A stretch of DNA of 64,000 nt from Nemertoderma westbladi (lineage: Eukaryota > Xenacoelomorpha > Nemertodermatida > Nemertodermatidae), in NCBI GenBank assembly GCA_032718475.1, contig JAUCBJ010000412.1:37414-101413 (forward strand), written 5' to 3'. How positions within the stretch are numbered: the first letter of the stretch is position 1; the number at the start of each line of letters is the position of its first letter. The notes under the pieces were generated by a model. That model was given only the letters and a program-made list of their open reading frames with translations, searched no databases and was not told the origin of the DNA. The translations under genes were made by a program, and so were the position numbers. Shown here one piece after another: positions 44,562-56,100 of the stretch.

Positions 44562-45573
44562 ATAGAGGATGGCACATACACTCGGAACCTGTGCTGGGAT
44601 AGAGGATGGCACATACACTCGGAACCTGTGCTGGGATAGAGGCTGGCACATACACTCGGAACCTGTGCTGGGATAGAGGATGGCACATACACTCGGAACC
44701 TGTGCTGGGATAGAGGATGGCACATACACTCGGAACCTGTGCTGGGATAGAGGCTGGCACATACACTCGGAACCTGTGCTGGGATAGAGGATGGCACATA
44801 CACTCGGAACCTGTGCTGGGATAGAGGCTGGCACATACACTCGGAACCTGTGCTGGGATAGAGGCTGGCACATACACTCGGAACCTGTGCTGGGATAGAG
44901 GATGGCACATACACTCGGAACCTGTGCTGGGATAGAGGCTGGCACATACACTCGGAACCTGTGCTGGGATAGAGGATGGCACATACACTCGGAACCTGTG
45001 CTGGGATAGAGGATGGCACATACACTCGGAACCTGTGCTGGGATAGAGGCTGGCACATACACTCGGAACCTGTGCTGGGATAGAGGATGGCACATACACT
45101 CGGAACCTGTGCTGGGATAGAGGCTGGCACATACACTCGGAACCTGTGCTGGGATAGAGGCTGGCACATACACTCGGAACCTGTGCTGGGTGAACGGCAC
45201 ATACACTCGGAACCTGTGCTGGGATAGAGGCTGGCACATACACTCGGAACCTGTGCTGGGTGAACGGCACATACACTCGGAACCTGTGCTGGGATAGAGG
45301 CTGGCACATACACTCGGAACCTGTGCTGGGATAGAGGATGGCACATACACTCGGAACCTGTGCTGGGATAGAGGCTGGCACATACACTCGGAACCTGTGC
45401 TGGGATAGAGGCTGGCACATACACTCGGAACCTGTGCTGGGTGAACGGCACATACACTCGGAACCTGTGCTGGGATAGAGGCTGGCACATACACTCGGAA
45501 CCTGTGCTGGGTGAACGGCACATACACTCGGAACCTGTGCTGGGATAGAGGCTGGCACATACACTCGGAACCT
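44562..45573. repeat. 37/33-bp minisatellite, left part
   Basis: About 27 units of CACATACACTCGGAACCTGT plus GCTGGGATAGAGGCTGG (37 bp). A minority are 33-bp units ending GGGTGAACGG. The array is continuous in origin with 50715-54638; a LINE separates them. No reverse-strand frame contains a stop within the unit, which produces ~340-codon artefact ORFs in all three frames. Confidence 0.97.
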
Positions 45574-46188
45574 CATTATCATTTATCATTATATTTATTT
45601 CTCCAATCAAACAATAAGAAATTGCAATACACTTTCATAATTAAATCAATACTTATAAATGATGACTGAAGCTGGCTGACTGCTAATAGCCTGGAGCTAG
45701 TGGACGCAATCAGCCAGGTGTTAAGCTAAGTATCAGACATGAAATATTATTTTACTACCTTGGGTATTTATATTATGACACATTTTTTTATATCCTTAAA
45801 TACTCTCCGGCCCAAAAAATGAAATATTTATAGAACCATTAACTAAATTTATTGTGATACTATTGACCGATACCTACTTGGTTGAGACTAAAATTTGAAA
45901 TTGAAAGAGTGGATGATGGCGATTTTATTTAAATAGGAATGATGTTTAATTAATTGACCAAAACAGAGTAGATTCAGAGAAAAGTTATTGATAATTTATT
46001 TATACAATTTGAAGTAAAAATAGTTAGGATGTTACGGGCGGCAATTTTTGTGAAGTCTTATATAGGTCAGGAAGTTAAATTTTAAATTTTGCACAAGAGT
46101 ATCCAGTATATAAAAAAAAATAAAAAATAATAATAAATAAATAGGGAGAAGTGTCAAATTTGTAAATTTTATTTGCAATAAAAATATT
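45574..46188 (-). other. LINE 3' untranslated region
   Basis: AT-rich, no ORF; ends in a short imperfect (AAATGATAAT)-type tail rather than a long poly(A), as in CR1-related LINEs. Confidence 0.7.
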
Positions 46189-49100
46189 TTATAGGTGCTG
46201 TAGGAGGTGCTTTTTCAGGTTTTTTGAAAACATTGCTATTGTTTTTTTTTTCCTAATCATCACCGGGATCTCGTTCCAAATAGACGGACCAAGATAACTA
46301 AGAGAGCGTTGAGTTGAGCTGAGACGTACTAGTGGAAGTTGAATATTCCCTTGGGTGGCTGATCTTGTATTATAATTATGGCAGTCTTTAATTTTATTGA
46401 AAAATAGCTTTGAGATATTTGTAGGGGCTAAATTGTTGTTACATCTGTATACAAACCTACCTATTTCGTACTTATAAAGCAAATCTAAGGGAAGGATATT
46501 TAATGATTTGTAAATGGGATTTGCCGATGAACGATGGTGGCTGAAGGTAATACATCGTAATAATTTATTGATTTTTATTCTGAGTGGTTTAATAATGCTT
46601 TCATAAGTTCCCCCCCAAAGTATGATTCCGTAAATTAAGTATGGGTGAATTAAAGAAAAATAAAGTAATCTTAAGATATTTAATGGGAATATATGCCTCA
46701 GTTTGAAAAATATACCAGAAAATTTTGAAATTTTTTTAGTTATGTATTGAATGTGACTTCTCCAGTTTAATTTATTATCCACCCACACCCCTAAAAATTT
46801 AGTTACATGTACTTGTTTTATTTTATTGGTGTTAATATGTACTATTGGCGTATTTGTAAAGTCTTTTAAAGTATATGAAAACAATTCGTATTCAGTTTTT
46901 GATAGATTTAAAGATAATTTATTGTCGATTAACCAATTCGAAATTTTAGCTAGTTCACAGTTTGTGGCTTCAATTAAAACATTAATATTATTATTTGATG
47001 TATAAAGGGTAGTATCATCTGCAAAAAGGGTACAGTTAAGATTTGTTGCATTGGGTAGATCGTTGATGTAAAGTAGGAATAAGTTTGGTGACATTATACT
47101 ACCCTGGGGAACCCCACAAGCCAGTGGTAAATTTATTGAATTGCAATCATCTATGGAAACGTATTGAAATCTGTTTGATAAAAAGTTTGAAATTAGGTCG
47201 TGAGGTTTTCCTCTTATGCCATAGTTGAGTAATTTATTTTTAAGAATTTTGTGATCTAAAGTATCATATGCTTTTTTTAAATCAATAAAGATAGCACTGG
47301 TTGTGTGTTTGTGTTCTAGAACATTTTGAATATGATTTATTACTGAGAGTAGAGCATCGGAAGTTGTTGTCTTAGGTCGAAAACCGTATTGTGAACTAGT
47401 CAAAATTCCAAACTTTAATATAAAAGACTGAAGTTGGTTATTTATTATTTTTTCAAATATTTTGCTAAGAACTGGTAAAAGTGAAATAGGACGGTAATTA
47501 TTTGGGTCGGTGGGGTCCCCCCCTTTAAAAGATGGAATAATTTTAGCAATTTTTAGAGAGTCGGGGAAGAAACCTCGTTGAATTGATAGATTTATAAGAG
47601 GAGCTAGGAGAAATGACAGAGGTTTAGCAGCCAGTATAAGAAGTTTAGTTGGAAATGTGTCATTGGTTCCTGATTTTGGATTTAAATGCAAGAGTTCATA
47701 TTCAACTTCCACCGGCGATGTCTCAACTAATGAGAACGAACTGGAGCTATTAAACTTAATATTCCGTGTTGGAGAGCGGTTTGATGAGGGAATTGAGCTT
47801 GCCAACTCTGGACCAATATTAGCGAAATGGGTGTTAAGAATGTTAGCAATTTTTAATTTATCTGTAAATGTTTCAATTTTATCCCCTTCTTTAACAGTTA
47901 TTTTTTTTGGAATGTTTAATTTTTTTTGTCTATTTAAAGCTGAGTTTATTATGAGCCAGGTTTTTCTAGTGTTGTTTGAATTTGATGTGAATTTGTTCGT
48001 ATAATAATTTTTCTCTGCAATTTTCAGGCATGAAGTTAATTTATTACGATATGTTTTAAATTTATTTAAGTTTTCTGTTGTGGGATTTTTTAAATATTTT
48101 CGGAATAATGTATTCTTCTTGCGGGAGCATTTTATTAAAGAGGTGGTTATCCAGGGTTTTTTGGGGGAATTGCGTTGACTTATTTTTTTTTTGGTTACAT
48201 GATTCGAACAAATGTTTTCTAGATTTTCATAAAATTTATTAAATTTTTCATTATCTGGTATTAAACTGGATTTGTAAGACCAAGAGCTTTCCAGTTTAAT
48301 ATCTTTTATGAATTTATCGGCCTTAAAATTTGAGTAATCAAAAATGGTATTGTGTGTTGGGTCTGAAAAATGGCAAGAACAGTTTCTAAAAATTGAAAAG
48401 CAAGGTAAGTGGTCCGATGTACCAATTTGCGCTAAGATTGTGCCTGCGGTTGTAAAAGAAGTTGTTATGTTTGTTATAATGTGATCAATTAATGAATCGT
48501 CTGAGCCTTCAACTCTTCTAGTAGCCGTTGTTATTAACTGGAGAAAACCGAAGGAATTTAATAAATTTGTATATTCACGTGCTTGGCAAGTATTTTTCAA
48601 TAAGTTTACATTTAGATCTCCTGTTAAAATTACATCAAGTTTTTTATTTGACAAATTTGCTAATAAAGAATCTAAAGAGTTTAAAAAACATTCAAATTTA
48701 ATTGCTCCAGTTCGGTAAATAGTTCCAATAATTAAGGGTTTTGCATTGCTTGTGCATTTGATCTCAATAAACACGTTTTCCAAACCCTCGACCCGTAAGT
48801 CAGGCCTTTGATTAACTTCATAATTTTCATTTACAAAAATTGCCGACCCGCCTCTCTTTGTTTCCCTACAATCTAAATATGGTCCCTTATATCCAGCAAT
48901 TTTGAAAAAATTTAATAGTTCTTCATCATCCTTTTTTACAAAAGTTTCGGTAAAAGTTAGAATATCTACTTTATTTTCAAGAGAAAGGAGAAAATCAATT
49001 GTTGGTTGAAAATTTTTGTTAAGACTTCTACAATTAAAATTCAGAACGGATAATGATTTTTTAGATAAATTTTTGTTAATTTCTTCATTTAACTGACTCT

Positions 49101-49479
49101 CTGAATAATCTCCTTTGTTGTGGTTAAGGTTGATGATATTGTCTTCAGGATCTATGAAACTAAAAGTTTGATTAACAATGTCACTCGGTTCATCATTCTC
49201 AGCTAGTGGTGAGAAGAAAATATCATCATCAGTTACATCAATACATGCAAAGGGGAAAATTTCGCAGTAACAAAAGTTACAATAGGTATCTAGGTTCGGT
49301 GGACGGTCAATAGTTTCACAAAGCATTTGGGATCCGCATGGTAAATGAAAACTCTTATTACACAAATCGCACTTAAATTTAGGTTCATGAGGAAATATTT
49401 CTGAAAAACAAAAATGACAATAATTTGTGGGTGAAATATTACTAAGGGCCGGAGGTGAAACATGATGTCTATTTGACAT
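46189..49479 (-). CDS. LINE ORF2: zinc-finger, APE-type endonuclease and reverse transcriptase (1,096 aa)
   Basis: Starts at a true ATG (MSNRHHVSPP). Residues ~20-80 hold a Cys/His zinc module (CHFC, CDLC, HLPC, CNFC). An exonuclease-endonuclease-phosphatase domain follows (about 145-370) with NFNCRSLN, FTETF, GDLNVNLL and SDHLPCF; it nicks target DNA. The reverse transcriptase (about 640-900) shows NNYRPISLLPVLSKIFEKI, IDLKKAYDTLDH, GVPQGSIMSP and FADDTTLY, the catalytic Asp pair being at about 820. After it comes a C-terminal region (KFLGVWVDNKLNWRSHI, HHRSSANPIYKSLNILP). The motif wording fits the CR1/L2 group. The frame is intact and the downstream copy number unknown. Confidence 0.95.
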   Translation of the reverse strand: MSNRHHVSPPALSNISPTNYCHFCFSEIFPHEPKFKCDLCNKSFHLPCGSQMLCETIDRPPNLDTYCNFCYCEIFPFACIDVTDDDIFFSPLAENDEPSDIVNQTFSFIDPEDNIINLNHNKGDYSESQLNEEINKNLSKKSLSVLNFNCRSLNKNFQPTIDFLLSLENKVDILTFTETFVKKDDEELLNFFKIAGYKGPYLDCRETKRGGSAIFVNENYEVNQRPDLRVEGLENVFIEIKCTSNAKPLIIGTIYRTGAIKFECFLNSLDSLLANLSNKKLDVILTGDLNVNLLKNTCQAREYTNLLNSFGFLQLITTATRRVEGSDDSLIDHIITNITTSFTTAGTILAQIGTSDHLPCFSIFRNCSCHFSDPTHNTIFDYSNFKADKFIKDIKLESSWSYKSSLIPDNEKFNKFYENLENICSNHVTKKKISQRNSPKKPWITTSLIKCSRKKNTLFRKYLKNPTTENLNKFKTYRNKLTSCLKIAEKNYYTNKFTSNSNNTRKTWLIINSALNRQKKLNIPKKITVKEGDKIETFTDKLKIANILNTHFANIGPELASSIPSSNRSPTRNIKFNSSSSFSLVETSPVEVEYELLHLNPKSGTNDTFPTKLLILAAKPLSFLLAPLINLSIQRGFFPDSLKIAKIIPSFKGGDPTDPNNYRPISLLPVLSKIFEKIINNQLQSFILKFGILTSSQYGFRPKTTTSDALLSVINHIQNVLEHKHTTSAIFIDLKKAYDTLDHKILKNKLLNYGIRGKPHDLISNFLSNRFQYVSIDDCNSINLPLACGVPQGSIMSPNLFLLYINDLPNATNLNCTLFADDTTLYTSNNNINVLIEATNCELAKISNWLIDNKLSLNLSKTEYELFSYTLKDFTNTPIVHINTNKIKQVHVTKFLGVWVDNKLNWRSHIQYITKKISKFSGIFFKLRHIFPLNILRLLYFSLIHPYLIYGIILWGGTYESIIKPLRIKINKLLRCITFSHHRSSANPIYKSLNILPLDLLYKYEIGRFVYRCNNNLAPTNISKLFFNKIKDCHNYNTRSATQGNIQLPLVRLSSTQRSLSYLGPSIWNEIPVMIRKKKTIAMFSKNLKKHLLQHL

Positions 49480-49819
49480 AACCTAATAATAACTATAAAA
49501 TAAGTACCAGAATTACTCAACTCAAGTATTTGACAGCTTACCAGTAGGTACCAATACCAATACCAGTAGGTCTTGTAAGTAATTTTCCAAAAAAAAGAAA
49601 TCCAAAATAACCGCGCTAAAAATATGTAACATTTAATCACTATATTACATCGTATTTTCGTAAAGTACTTTGTATATATACGTACCGGAATTATGTTATT
49701 GATATAATAGGGTTGGTGCGGAAAAAAACATATTACAGTTTTAAGTAGGCCTAATTATGTTTTGTCTAACTTTTACATAACTGCTTTGGACAGGAATATA
49801 GGTCTATATCAATATATAT
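49480..49819 (-). other. LINE inter-ORF spacer
   Basis: 340 bp between ORF1 stop and ORF2 start; a CCAATACCAATACCAGTAGG repeat is near 49550. No ORF. Confidence 0.6.
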
Positions 49820-50548
49820 TTATGAAACTGTCGAGTTTGACCTTGTTCCCCTGCGATTCATGTCGGAAGTTGTCGTAGATGATCCGCGATCCTTCGCCCA
49901 TTCTTTAATGGAATCCACGTCCACGTCGGAGTGAATGTAGATAGGAAGAGAAGTCTTCGATTTCTTCACGACAATGTTGCCATTGTAAGAGTAGGCCGCA
50001 TGAATTTTATTCGATTTACTTAATGACGCTAGCTGGCGTAGTTGACTCGCACGTCGCGGGGTTAGGTGTTCCGATAGATATATAGAGCCGCCCAGCGATT
50101 TCGCATTAGCAAATGCAGTGATTCGGGATCCGTGTCCATAGAATTTGATGATAATGGGACGTGTTTTCGGTTTAATTTCGTTCGTCGTAGTCTCAATTGA
50201 GGAAGCTTCGTTGTTCTGAGCGCGCCCGAGGCGGTGGAATATATCTATTGCGTTCCAGTTGAGACCTAGTGTTTCGATTAGTTTCTTCACTGTGTTAGTT
50301 TCGGATTCTCGATTGGGTGATTCAGTCACACCGTGAATTAGTAAGTGTGACCTTCGGATATATTGCGCTAAGTCGTCGTTTTGTTGTTCTAGTTTCGAAT
50401 TCTTTAGATTAAGGGATTCTATCTCGGTTGCGTGCTGTTGTTTAAGGACACTGATTTCCGAGCGGAGACTTTTTATTTCATCAATTAAGTCTTTTCTTAA
50501 GGCAGATAGAGAATCCATGATTGCATCGAGAGTAAGTTTGGGGGGCAT
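49820..50548 (-). CDS. LINE ORF1: coiled-coil RNA-binding protein (242 aa)
   Basis: ATG at 50546-50548 (MPPKLTLDAIMDSL) is the first ATG; the frame extends upstream without one. Residues ~10-65 form a heptad-rich coiled coil (LRKDLIDEIKSLRSEISVLK, LNLKNSKLEQQNDDL). Then comes an RRM-like part with RRSHLLIHGVTE and RPIIIKFYG, and a C-terminal domain (YLSEHLTPRRASQLRQLASL), the arrangement of L1-type ORF1 proteins also seen in some CR1 elements. Such proteins trimerise and package LINE RNA. It precedes ORF2 on the same strand. Confidence 0.9.
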   Translation of the reverse strand: MPPKLTLDAIMDSLSALRKDLIDEIKSLRSEISVLKQQHATEIESLNLKNSKLEQQNDDLAQYIRRSHLLIHGVTESPNRESETNTVKKLIETLGLNWNAIDIFHRLGRAQNNEASSIETTTNEIKPKTRPIIIKFYGHGSRITAFANAKSLGGSIYLSEHLTPRRASQLRQLASLSKSNKIHAAYSYNGNIVVKKSKTSLPIYIHSDVDVDSIKEWAKDRGSSTTTSDMNRRGTRSNSTVS

Positions 50549-50714
50549 ATTTGACAACTCAATAGAGTAATCGCACGCCGAGCGACGGAACAATGAGTTA
50601 ATAGCAATGCAAGTCTGATAGTGGGGGTATGGAAGTAAAATGGACCTACCGGTACCGGTACTTAGTAAACCTATGTATACATACGTCTGTCACCTAGCTC
50701 TCCTCAACCTCTCT

Positions 50715-53700
50715 CTCGGAACCTGTGCTGGGATAGAGGATGGCACATACACTCGGAACCTGTGCTGGGATAGAGGCTGGCACATACACTCGGAACCTGT
50801 GCTGGGATAGAGGCTGGCACATACACTCGGAACCTGTGCTGGGTGAACGGCACATACACTCGGAACCTGTGCTGGGATAGAGGCTGGCACATACACTCGG
50901 AACCTGTGCTGGGTGAACGGCACATACACTCGGAACCTGTGCTGGGATAGAGGCTGGCACATACACTCGGAACCTGTGCTGGGATAGAGGCTGGCACATA
51001 CACTCGGAACCTGTGCTGGGATAGAGGCTGGCACATACACTCGGAACCTGTGCTGGGATAGAGGCTGGCACATACACTCGGAACCTGTGCTGGGATAGAG
51101 GCTGGCACATACACTCGGAACCTGTGCTGGGATAGAGGCTGGCACATACACTCGGAACCTGTGCTGGGATAGAGGCTGGCACATACACTCGGAACCTGTG
51201 CTGGGATAGAGGCTGGCACATACACTCGGAACCTGTGCTGGGATAGAGGCTGGCACATACACTCGGAACCTGTGCTGGGATAGAGGATGGCACATACACT
51301 CGGAACCTGTGCTGGGATAGAGGATGGCACATACACTCGGAACCTGTGCTGGGATAGAGGATGGCACATACACTCGGAACCTGTGCTGGGATAGAGGATG
51401 GCACATACACTCGGAACCTGTGCTGGGTGAACGGCACATACACTCGGAACCTGTGCTGGGTGAACGGCACATACACTCGGAACCTGTGCTGGGTGAACGG
51501 CACATACACTCGGAACCTGTGCTGGGATAGAGGATGGCACATACACTCGGAACCTGTGCTGGGATAGAGGATGGCACATACACTCGGAACCTGTGCTGGG
51601 ATAGAGGATGGCACATACACTCGGAACCTGTGCTGGGTGAACGGCACATACACTCGGAACCTGTGCTGGGTGAACGGCACATACACTCGGAACCTGTGCT
51701 GGGTGAACGGCACATACACTCGGAACCTGTGCTGGGATAGAGGATGGCACATACACTCGGAACCTGTGCTGGGATAGAGGATGGCACATACACTCGGAAC
51801 CTGTGCTGGGATAGAGGATGGCACATACACTCGGAACCTGTGCTGGGATAGAGGCTGGCACATACACTCGGAACCTGTGCTGGGATAGAGGATGGCACAT
51901 ACACTCGGAACCTGTGCTGGGATAGAGGCTGGCACATACACTCGGAACCTGTGCTGGGATAGAGGCTGGCACATACACTCGGAACCTGTGCTGGGATAGA
52001 GGCTGGCACATACACTCGGAACCTGTGCTGGGATAGAGGCTGGCACATACACTCGGAACCTGTGCTGGGATAGAGGCTGGCACATACACTCGGAACCTGT
52101 GCTGGGATAGAGGCTGGCACATACACTCGGAACCTGTGCTGGGATAGAGGCTGGCACATACACTCGGAACCTGTGCTGGGATAGAGGCTGGCACATACAC
52201 TCGGAACCTGTGCTGGGATAGAGGCTGGTACATACACTCGGAACCTGTGCTGGGATAGAGGATGGTACATACACTCGGAACCTGTGCTGGGTGAACGGCA
52301 CATACACTCGGAACCTGTGCTGGGATAGAGGCTGGCACATACACTCGGAACCTATGCTGGGATAGAGGATGGCACATACACTCGGAACCTGTGCTGGGAT
52401 AGAGGCTGGCACATACACTCGGAACCTGTGCTGGGATAGAGGCTGGCACATACACTCTGAACCTGTGCTGGGATAGAGGCTGGCACATACACTCGGAACC
52501 TGTGCTGGGATAGAGGCTGGCACATACACTCGGAACCTGTGCTGGGATAGAGGCTGGCACATACACTCGGAACCTGTGCTGGGATAGAGGCTGGCACATA
52601 CACTCGGAACCTGTGCTGGGATAGAGGCTGGCACATACACTCGGAACCTGTGCTGGGATAGAGGATGGCACATACACTCGGAACCTGTGCTGGGATAGAG
52701 GCTGGCACATACACTCGGAACCTGTGCTGGGATAGAGGCTGGCACATACACTCGGAACCTGTGCTGGGATAGAGGCTGGCACATACACTCGGAACCTGTG
52801 CTGGGATAGAGGCTGGCACATACACTCGGAACCTGTGCTGGGATAGAGGCTGGCACATACACTCGGAACCTGTGCTGGGATAGAGGATGGCACATACACT
52901 CGGAACCTGTGCTGGGATAGAGGCTGGCACATACACTCGGAACCTGTGCTGGGATAGAGGCTGGCACATACACTCGGAACCTGTGCTGGGATAGAGGCTG
53001 GCACATACACTCGGAACCTGTGCTGGGATAGAGGATGGCACATACACTCGGAACCTGTGCTGGGATAGAGGCTGGCACATACACTCGGAACCTGTGCTGG
53101 GATAGAGGATGGCACATACACTCGGAACCTGTGCTGGGATAGAGGCTGGCACATACACTCGGAACCTGTGCTGGGATAGAGGATGGCACATACACTCGGA
53201 ACCTGTGCTGGGATAGAGGATGGCACATACACTCGGAACCTGTGCTGGGATAGAGGCTGGCACATACACTCGGAACCTGTGCTGGGATAGAGGATGGCAC
53301 ATACACTCGGAACCTGTGCTGGGATAGAGGATGGTACATACACTCGGAACCTGTGCTGGGTGAACGGCACATACACTCGGAACTTGTGCTGGGATAGAGG
53401 ATGGTACATACACTCGGAACCTGTGCTGGGATAGAGGATGGTACATACACTCGGAACCTGTGCTGGGTGAACGGCACATACACTCGGAACCTGTGCTGGG
53501 ATAGAGGATGGTACATACACTCGGAACCTGTGCTGGGATAGAGGATGGTACATACACTCGGAACCTGTGCTGGGTGAACGGCACATACACTCGGAACCTG
53601 TGCTGGGATAGAGGATGGCACATACACTCGGAACCTGTGCTGGGATAGAGGCTGGCACATACACTCGGAACCTGTGCTGGGATAGAGGCTGGCACATACA

Positions 53701-54638
53701 CTCGGAACCTGTGCTGGGATAGAGGCTGGCACATACACTCGGAACCTGTGCTGGGATAGAGGCTGGCACATACACTCGGAACCTGTGCTGGGATAGAGGC
53801 TGGCACATACACTCGGAACCTGTGCTGGGATAGAGGCTGGCACATACACTCGGAACCTGTGCTGGGATAGAGGCTGGCACATACACTCGGAACCTGTGCT
53901 GGGATAGAGGATGGCACATACACTCGGAACCTGTGCTGGGATAGAGGATGGTACATACACTCGGAACCTGTGCTGGGTGAACGGCACATACACTCGGAAC
54001 CTGTGCTGGGATAGAGGATGGTACATACACTCGGAACCTGTGCTGGGATAGAGGATGGTACATACACTCGGAACCTGTGCTGGGTGAACGGCACATACAC
54101 TCGGAACCTGTGCTGGGATAGAGGATGGTACATACACTCGGAACCTGTGCTGGGATAGAGGATGGTACATACACTCGGAACCTGTGCTGGGTGAACGGCA
54201 CATACACTCGGAACCTGTGCTGGGTGAACGGCACATACACTCGGAACCTGTGCTGGGATAGAGGATGGCACATACACTCGGAACCTGTGCTGGGTGAACG
54301 GCACATACACTCGGAACCTGTGCTGGGATAGAGGCTGGCACATACACTCGGAACCTGTGCTGGGATAGAGGCTGGCACATACACTCGGAACCTGTGCTGG
54401 GTGAACGGCACATACACTCGGAACCTGTGCTGGGTGAACGGCACATACACTCGGAACCTGTGCTGGGTGAACGGCACATACACTCGGAACCTGTGCTGGG
54501 TGAACGGCACATACACTCGGAACCTGTGCTGGGTGAACGGCACATACACTCGGAACCTGTGCTGGGTGAACGGCACATACACTCGGAACCTGTGCTGGGT
54601 GAACGGCACATACACTCGGAACCTGTGCTGGGTGAACA
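50715..54638. repeat. 37/33-bp minisatellite, right part, with higher-order repeats
   Basis: About 109 units. Four variants are seen: ...AGAGGCTGG, ...AGAGGATGG (followed by CA or TA) and the short ...GTGAACGG. Around 51290-51790 a 210-bp higher-order unit (three 37-bp plus three 33-bp units) is present at least twice. Around 53320-54190 a 107-bp unit (37+37+33) recurs. The far right end is eight consecutive 33-bp units. Long reverse ORFs (up to 1,318 codons) are artefacts. Confidence 0.97.
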
Positions 54639-55117
54639 ACATATGAACAATCTATTTTGCGCGTAATATTATCAAGGAATATCTGTCTGTGTGATAATTT
54701 ATTTTTCTCTCATTTGATACAGCATATCAAATTAACATTAATTTTTTACATTTAGACATTTCATAATGTCAAATTTTAATCTTCAAATTGACATTTTAAC
54801 ATGTCATAGTATCAAAATGTCATTTATCAATCACAAATGCAATCGTTCAATTCCGGGGTAATCGCCGTGCTCAACTCCTCCCACCCCCAAGAGATGACAG
54901 CATAATACTCAAATCACCCTCCTATGACGATGGTGATTAATATGTTTAGTGAAACGGTGGAGGATTCAGATTCGATTACAAAACACGATAACTTAATTCA
55001 TTCGAGTGCATCGAAGGTACTGTGACAAACAGGTGACAAACCGGTATTTACTGGGGTAGGCATTTACGTGTGTCAGAAAAGGTTTTATGTTACACTGCCG
55101 CAGCTGCTATGGATGTG
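54639..55117. other. Non-coding flank with ATGTCAAAATGTCATTT repeats
   Basis: Between about 54720 and 54835 words such as CATTTCATAATGTCAAA and AACATGTCATAGTATCAAAA recur. The same family is seen at 56495-56700, on the other side of the foldback element. Confidence 0.5.
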
Positions 55118-56100
55118 GGACAATTCGGTCCCGGACAATTCGGTCCGGACAATTCGGTGCCGGACAATTCGGTCCCGGAAAATTCGGTCCCAAGACACCA
55201 AATAAATGGGACCGAATTGTCCGGGACCCAATTGTCCGGGACCGAATTGTCCTAAGACCGAGACCGAATTGTCCTTGGACCAAATTGTCCGGGACCAAAT
55301 TGTCCTGGACCGAATTGTCCTAGACCGAATTGTCCGGGACCGAATTGTCCGGGACCGAATTGTCCGGTTCCCGACAGCAACTTTTTAGTGCGTTTTTGAT
55401 ATTGGTGAATGTTCTAGAACATTATTAGAGATATTTTTTATGGTAGCTAGGGTTTTTTATGAGCTAGAATTTTTTGAAATTTAAAAAATACTGTATTTTT
55501 TTTATTTTTGTTATTGTAAGTGTTCATTAGTATACATTATACATTATTATATATTATTTATTAAGGTGTAGCTAGTGTTTTTTTTACTAGCTAGCATTTT
55601 CTTGAAATTATAAAAAAACAGAATTAGGCCTTAACTGTTGCAGATTATATTAATTACCAACAATATTGATGATATTATAACAGTCCCTGAATGAGATCAT
55701 GCTATTATCTAGGATAATAATTTAGGCTTGTTAACCAACCAACAACTCATACAGTATACATACGCAATATATAAAAAAAATCAGTTTTAAACATTTTAAA
55801 TACATACTATTACTAGCAGTAAATAATTCACAAGCTCCATAAAAACACCATAGCTACCATAAATAATAATGTTAACAAAAAAAAGTAAAATTTTTTTATT
55901 TTCAAAAAAATACTAGCTATTAAAAAAAAACACCAACTACCATATAATAATATCTATTAAGGTTCTAGAACATTCACCATTATATAGTACCAATTAAATT
56001 TGGTCCTGGACAATTCGATTCCAAAAACACAAAATTAATGGGACCGAATTGTCCGGGACCGAATTGTCCGGACCGAATTTTCCGGGACCGAATTGTCCTG
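55118..56100. mobile_element. Foldback-like element with tandem GGACAATTCGGTCCC termini
   Basis: The left end has five forward GGACAATTCGGTCCC motifs (55118-55190) followed by about nine inverted ones (GGACCGAATTGTCC, 55206-55368). The right end repeats four inverted motifs (56040-56098) after one forward copy (56006). Inside, GGTGAATGTTCTAGAACATT at 55404 and the following ~150 bp are matched in reverse complement at about 55890-55980. No ORF of substance. Long inverted arms with tandem short repeats recall Foldback elements. Confidence 0.65.

Larger units (their letters stand above)
45574..50714 (-). mobile_element. Full-length CR1-like LINE inserted in the minisatellite
   Basis: The array unit is split so that CTCGGAACCT occurs on both sides (45564-45573 and 50715-50724), a 10-bp target-site duplication. 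The 5,141-bp insert carries ORF1 (49820-50548) and ORF2 (46189-49479) without stops, a 5' leader of ~165 bp and a 3' region of ~610 bp ending in an ATTATCATTTATCATTAT-type short tail. All parts of a working non-LTR retrotransposon are present. Confidence 0.92.

Noticed and set aside
44542-45610. Three overlapping reverse ORFs of 334-353 codons
   Set aside because: Same minisatellite artefact as above.
50690-54650. Reverse-strand ORFs of 537, 663, 1,312 and 1,318 codons
   Set aside because: They arise because the 37-bp unit has no stop in any reverse frame and 37 is not a multiple of three, so all three frames stay open. Composition is a 37-residue cycle with no independent coding sign.
55070-55388. 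Short ORFs with NSVPENSVP-like or LSGTELS-like repeats
   Set aside because: Translations of the tandem GGACAATTCGGTCCC motif.
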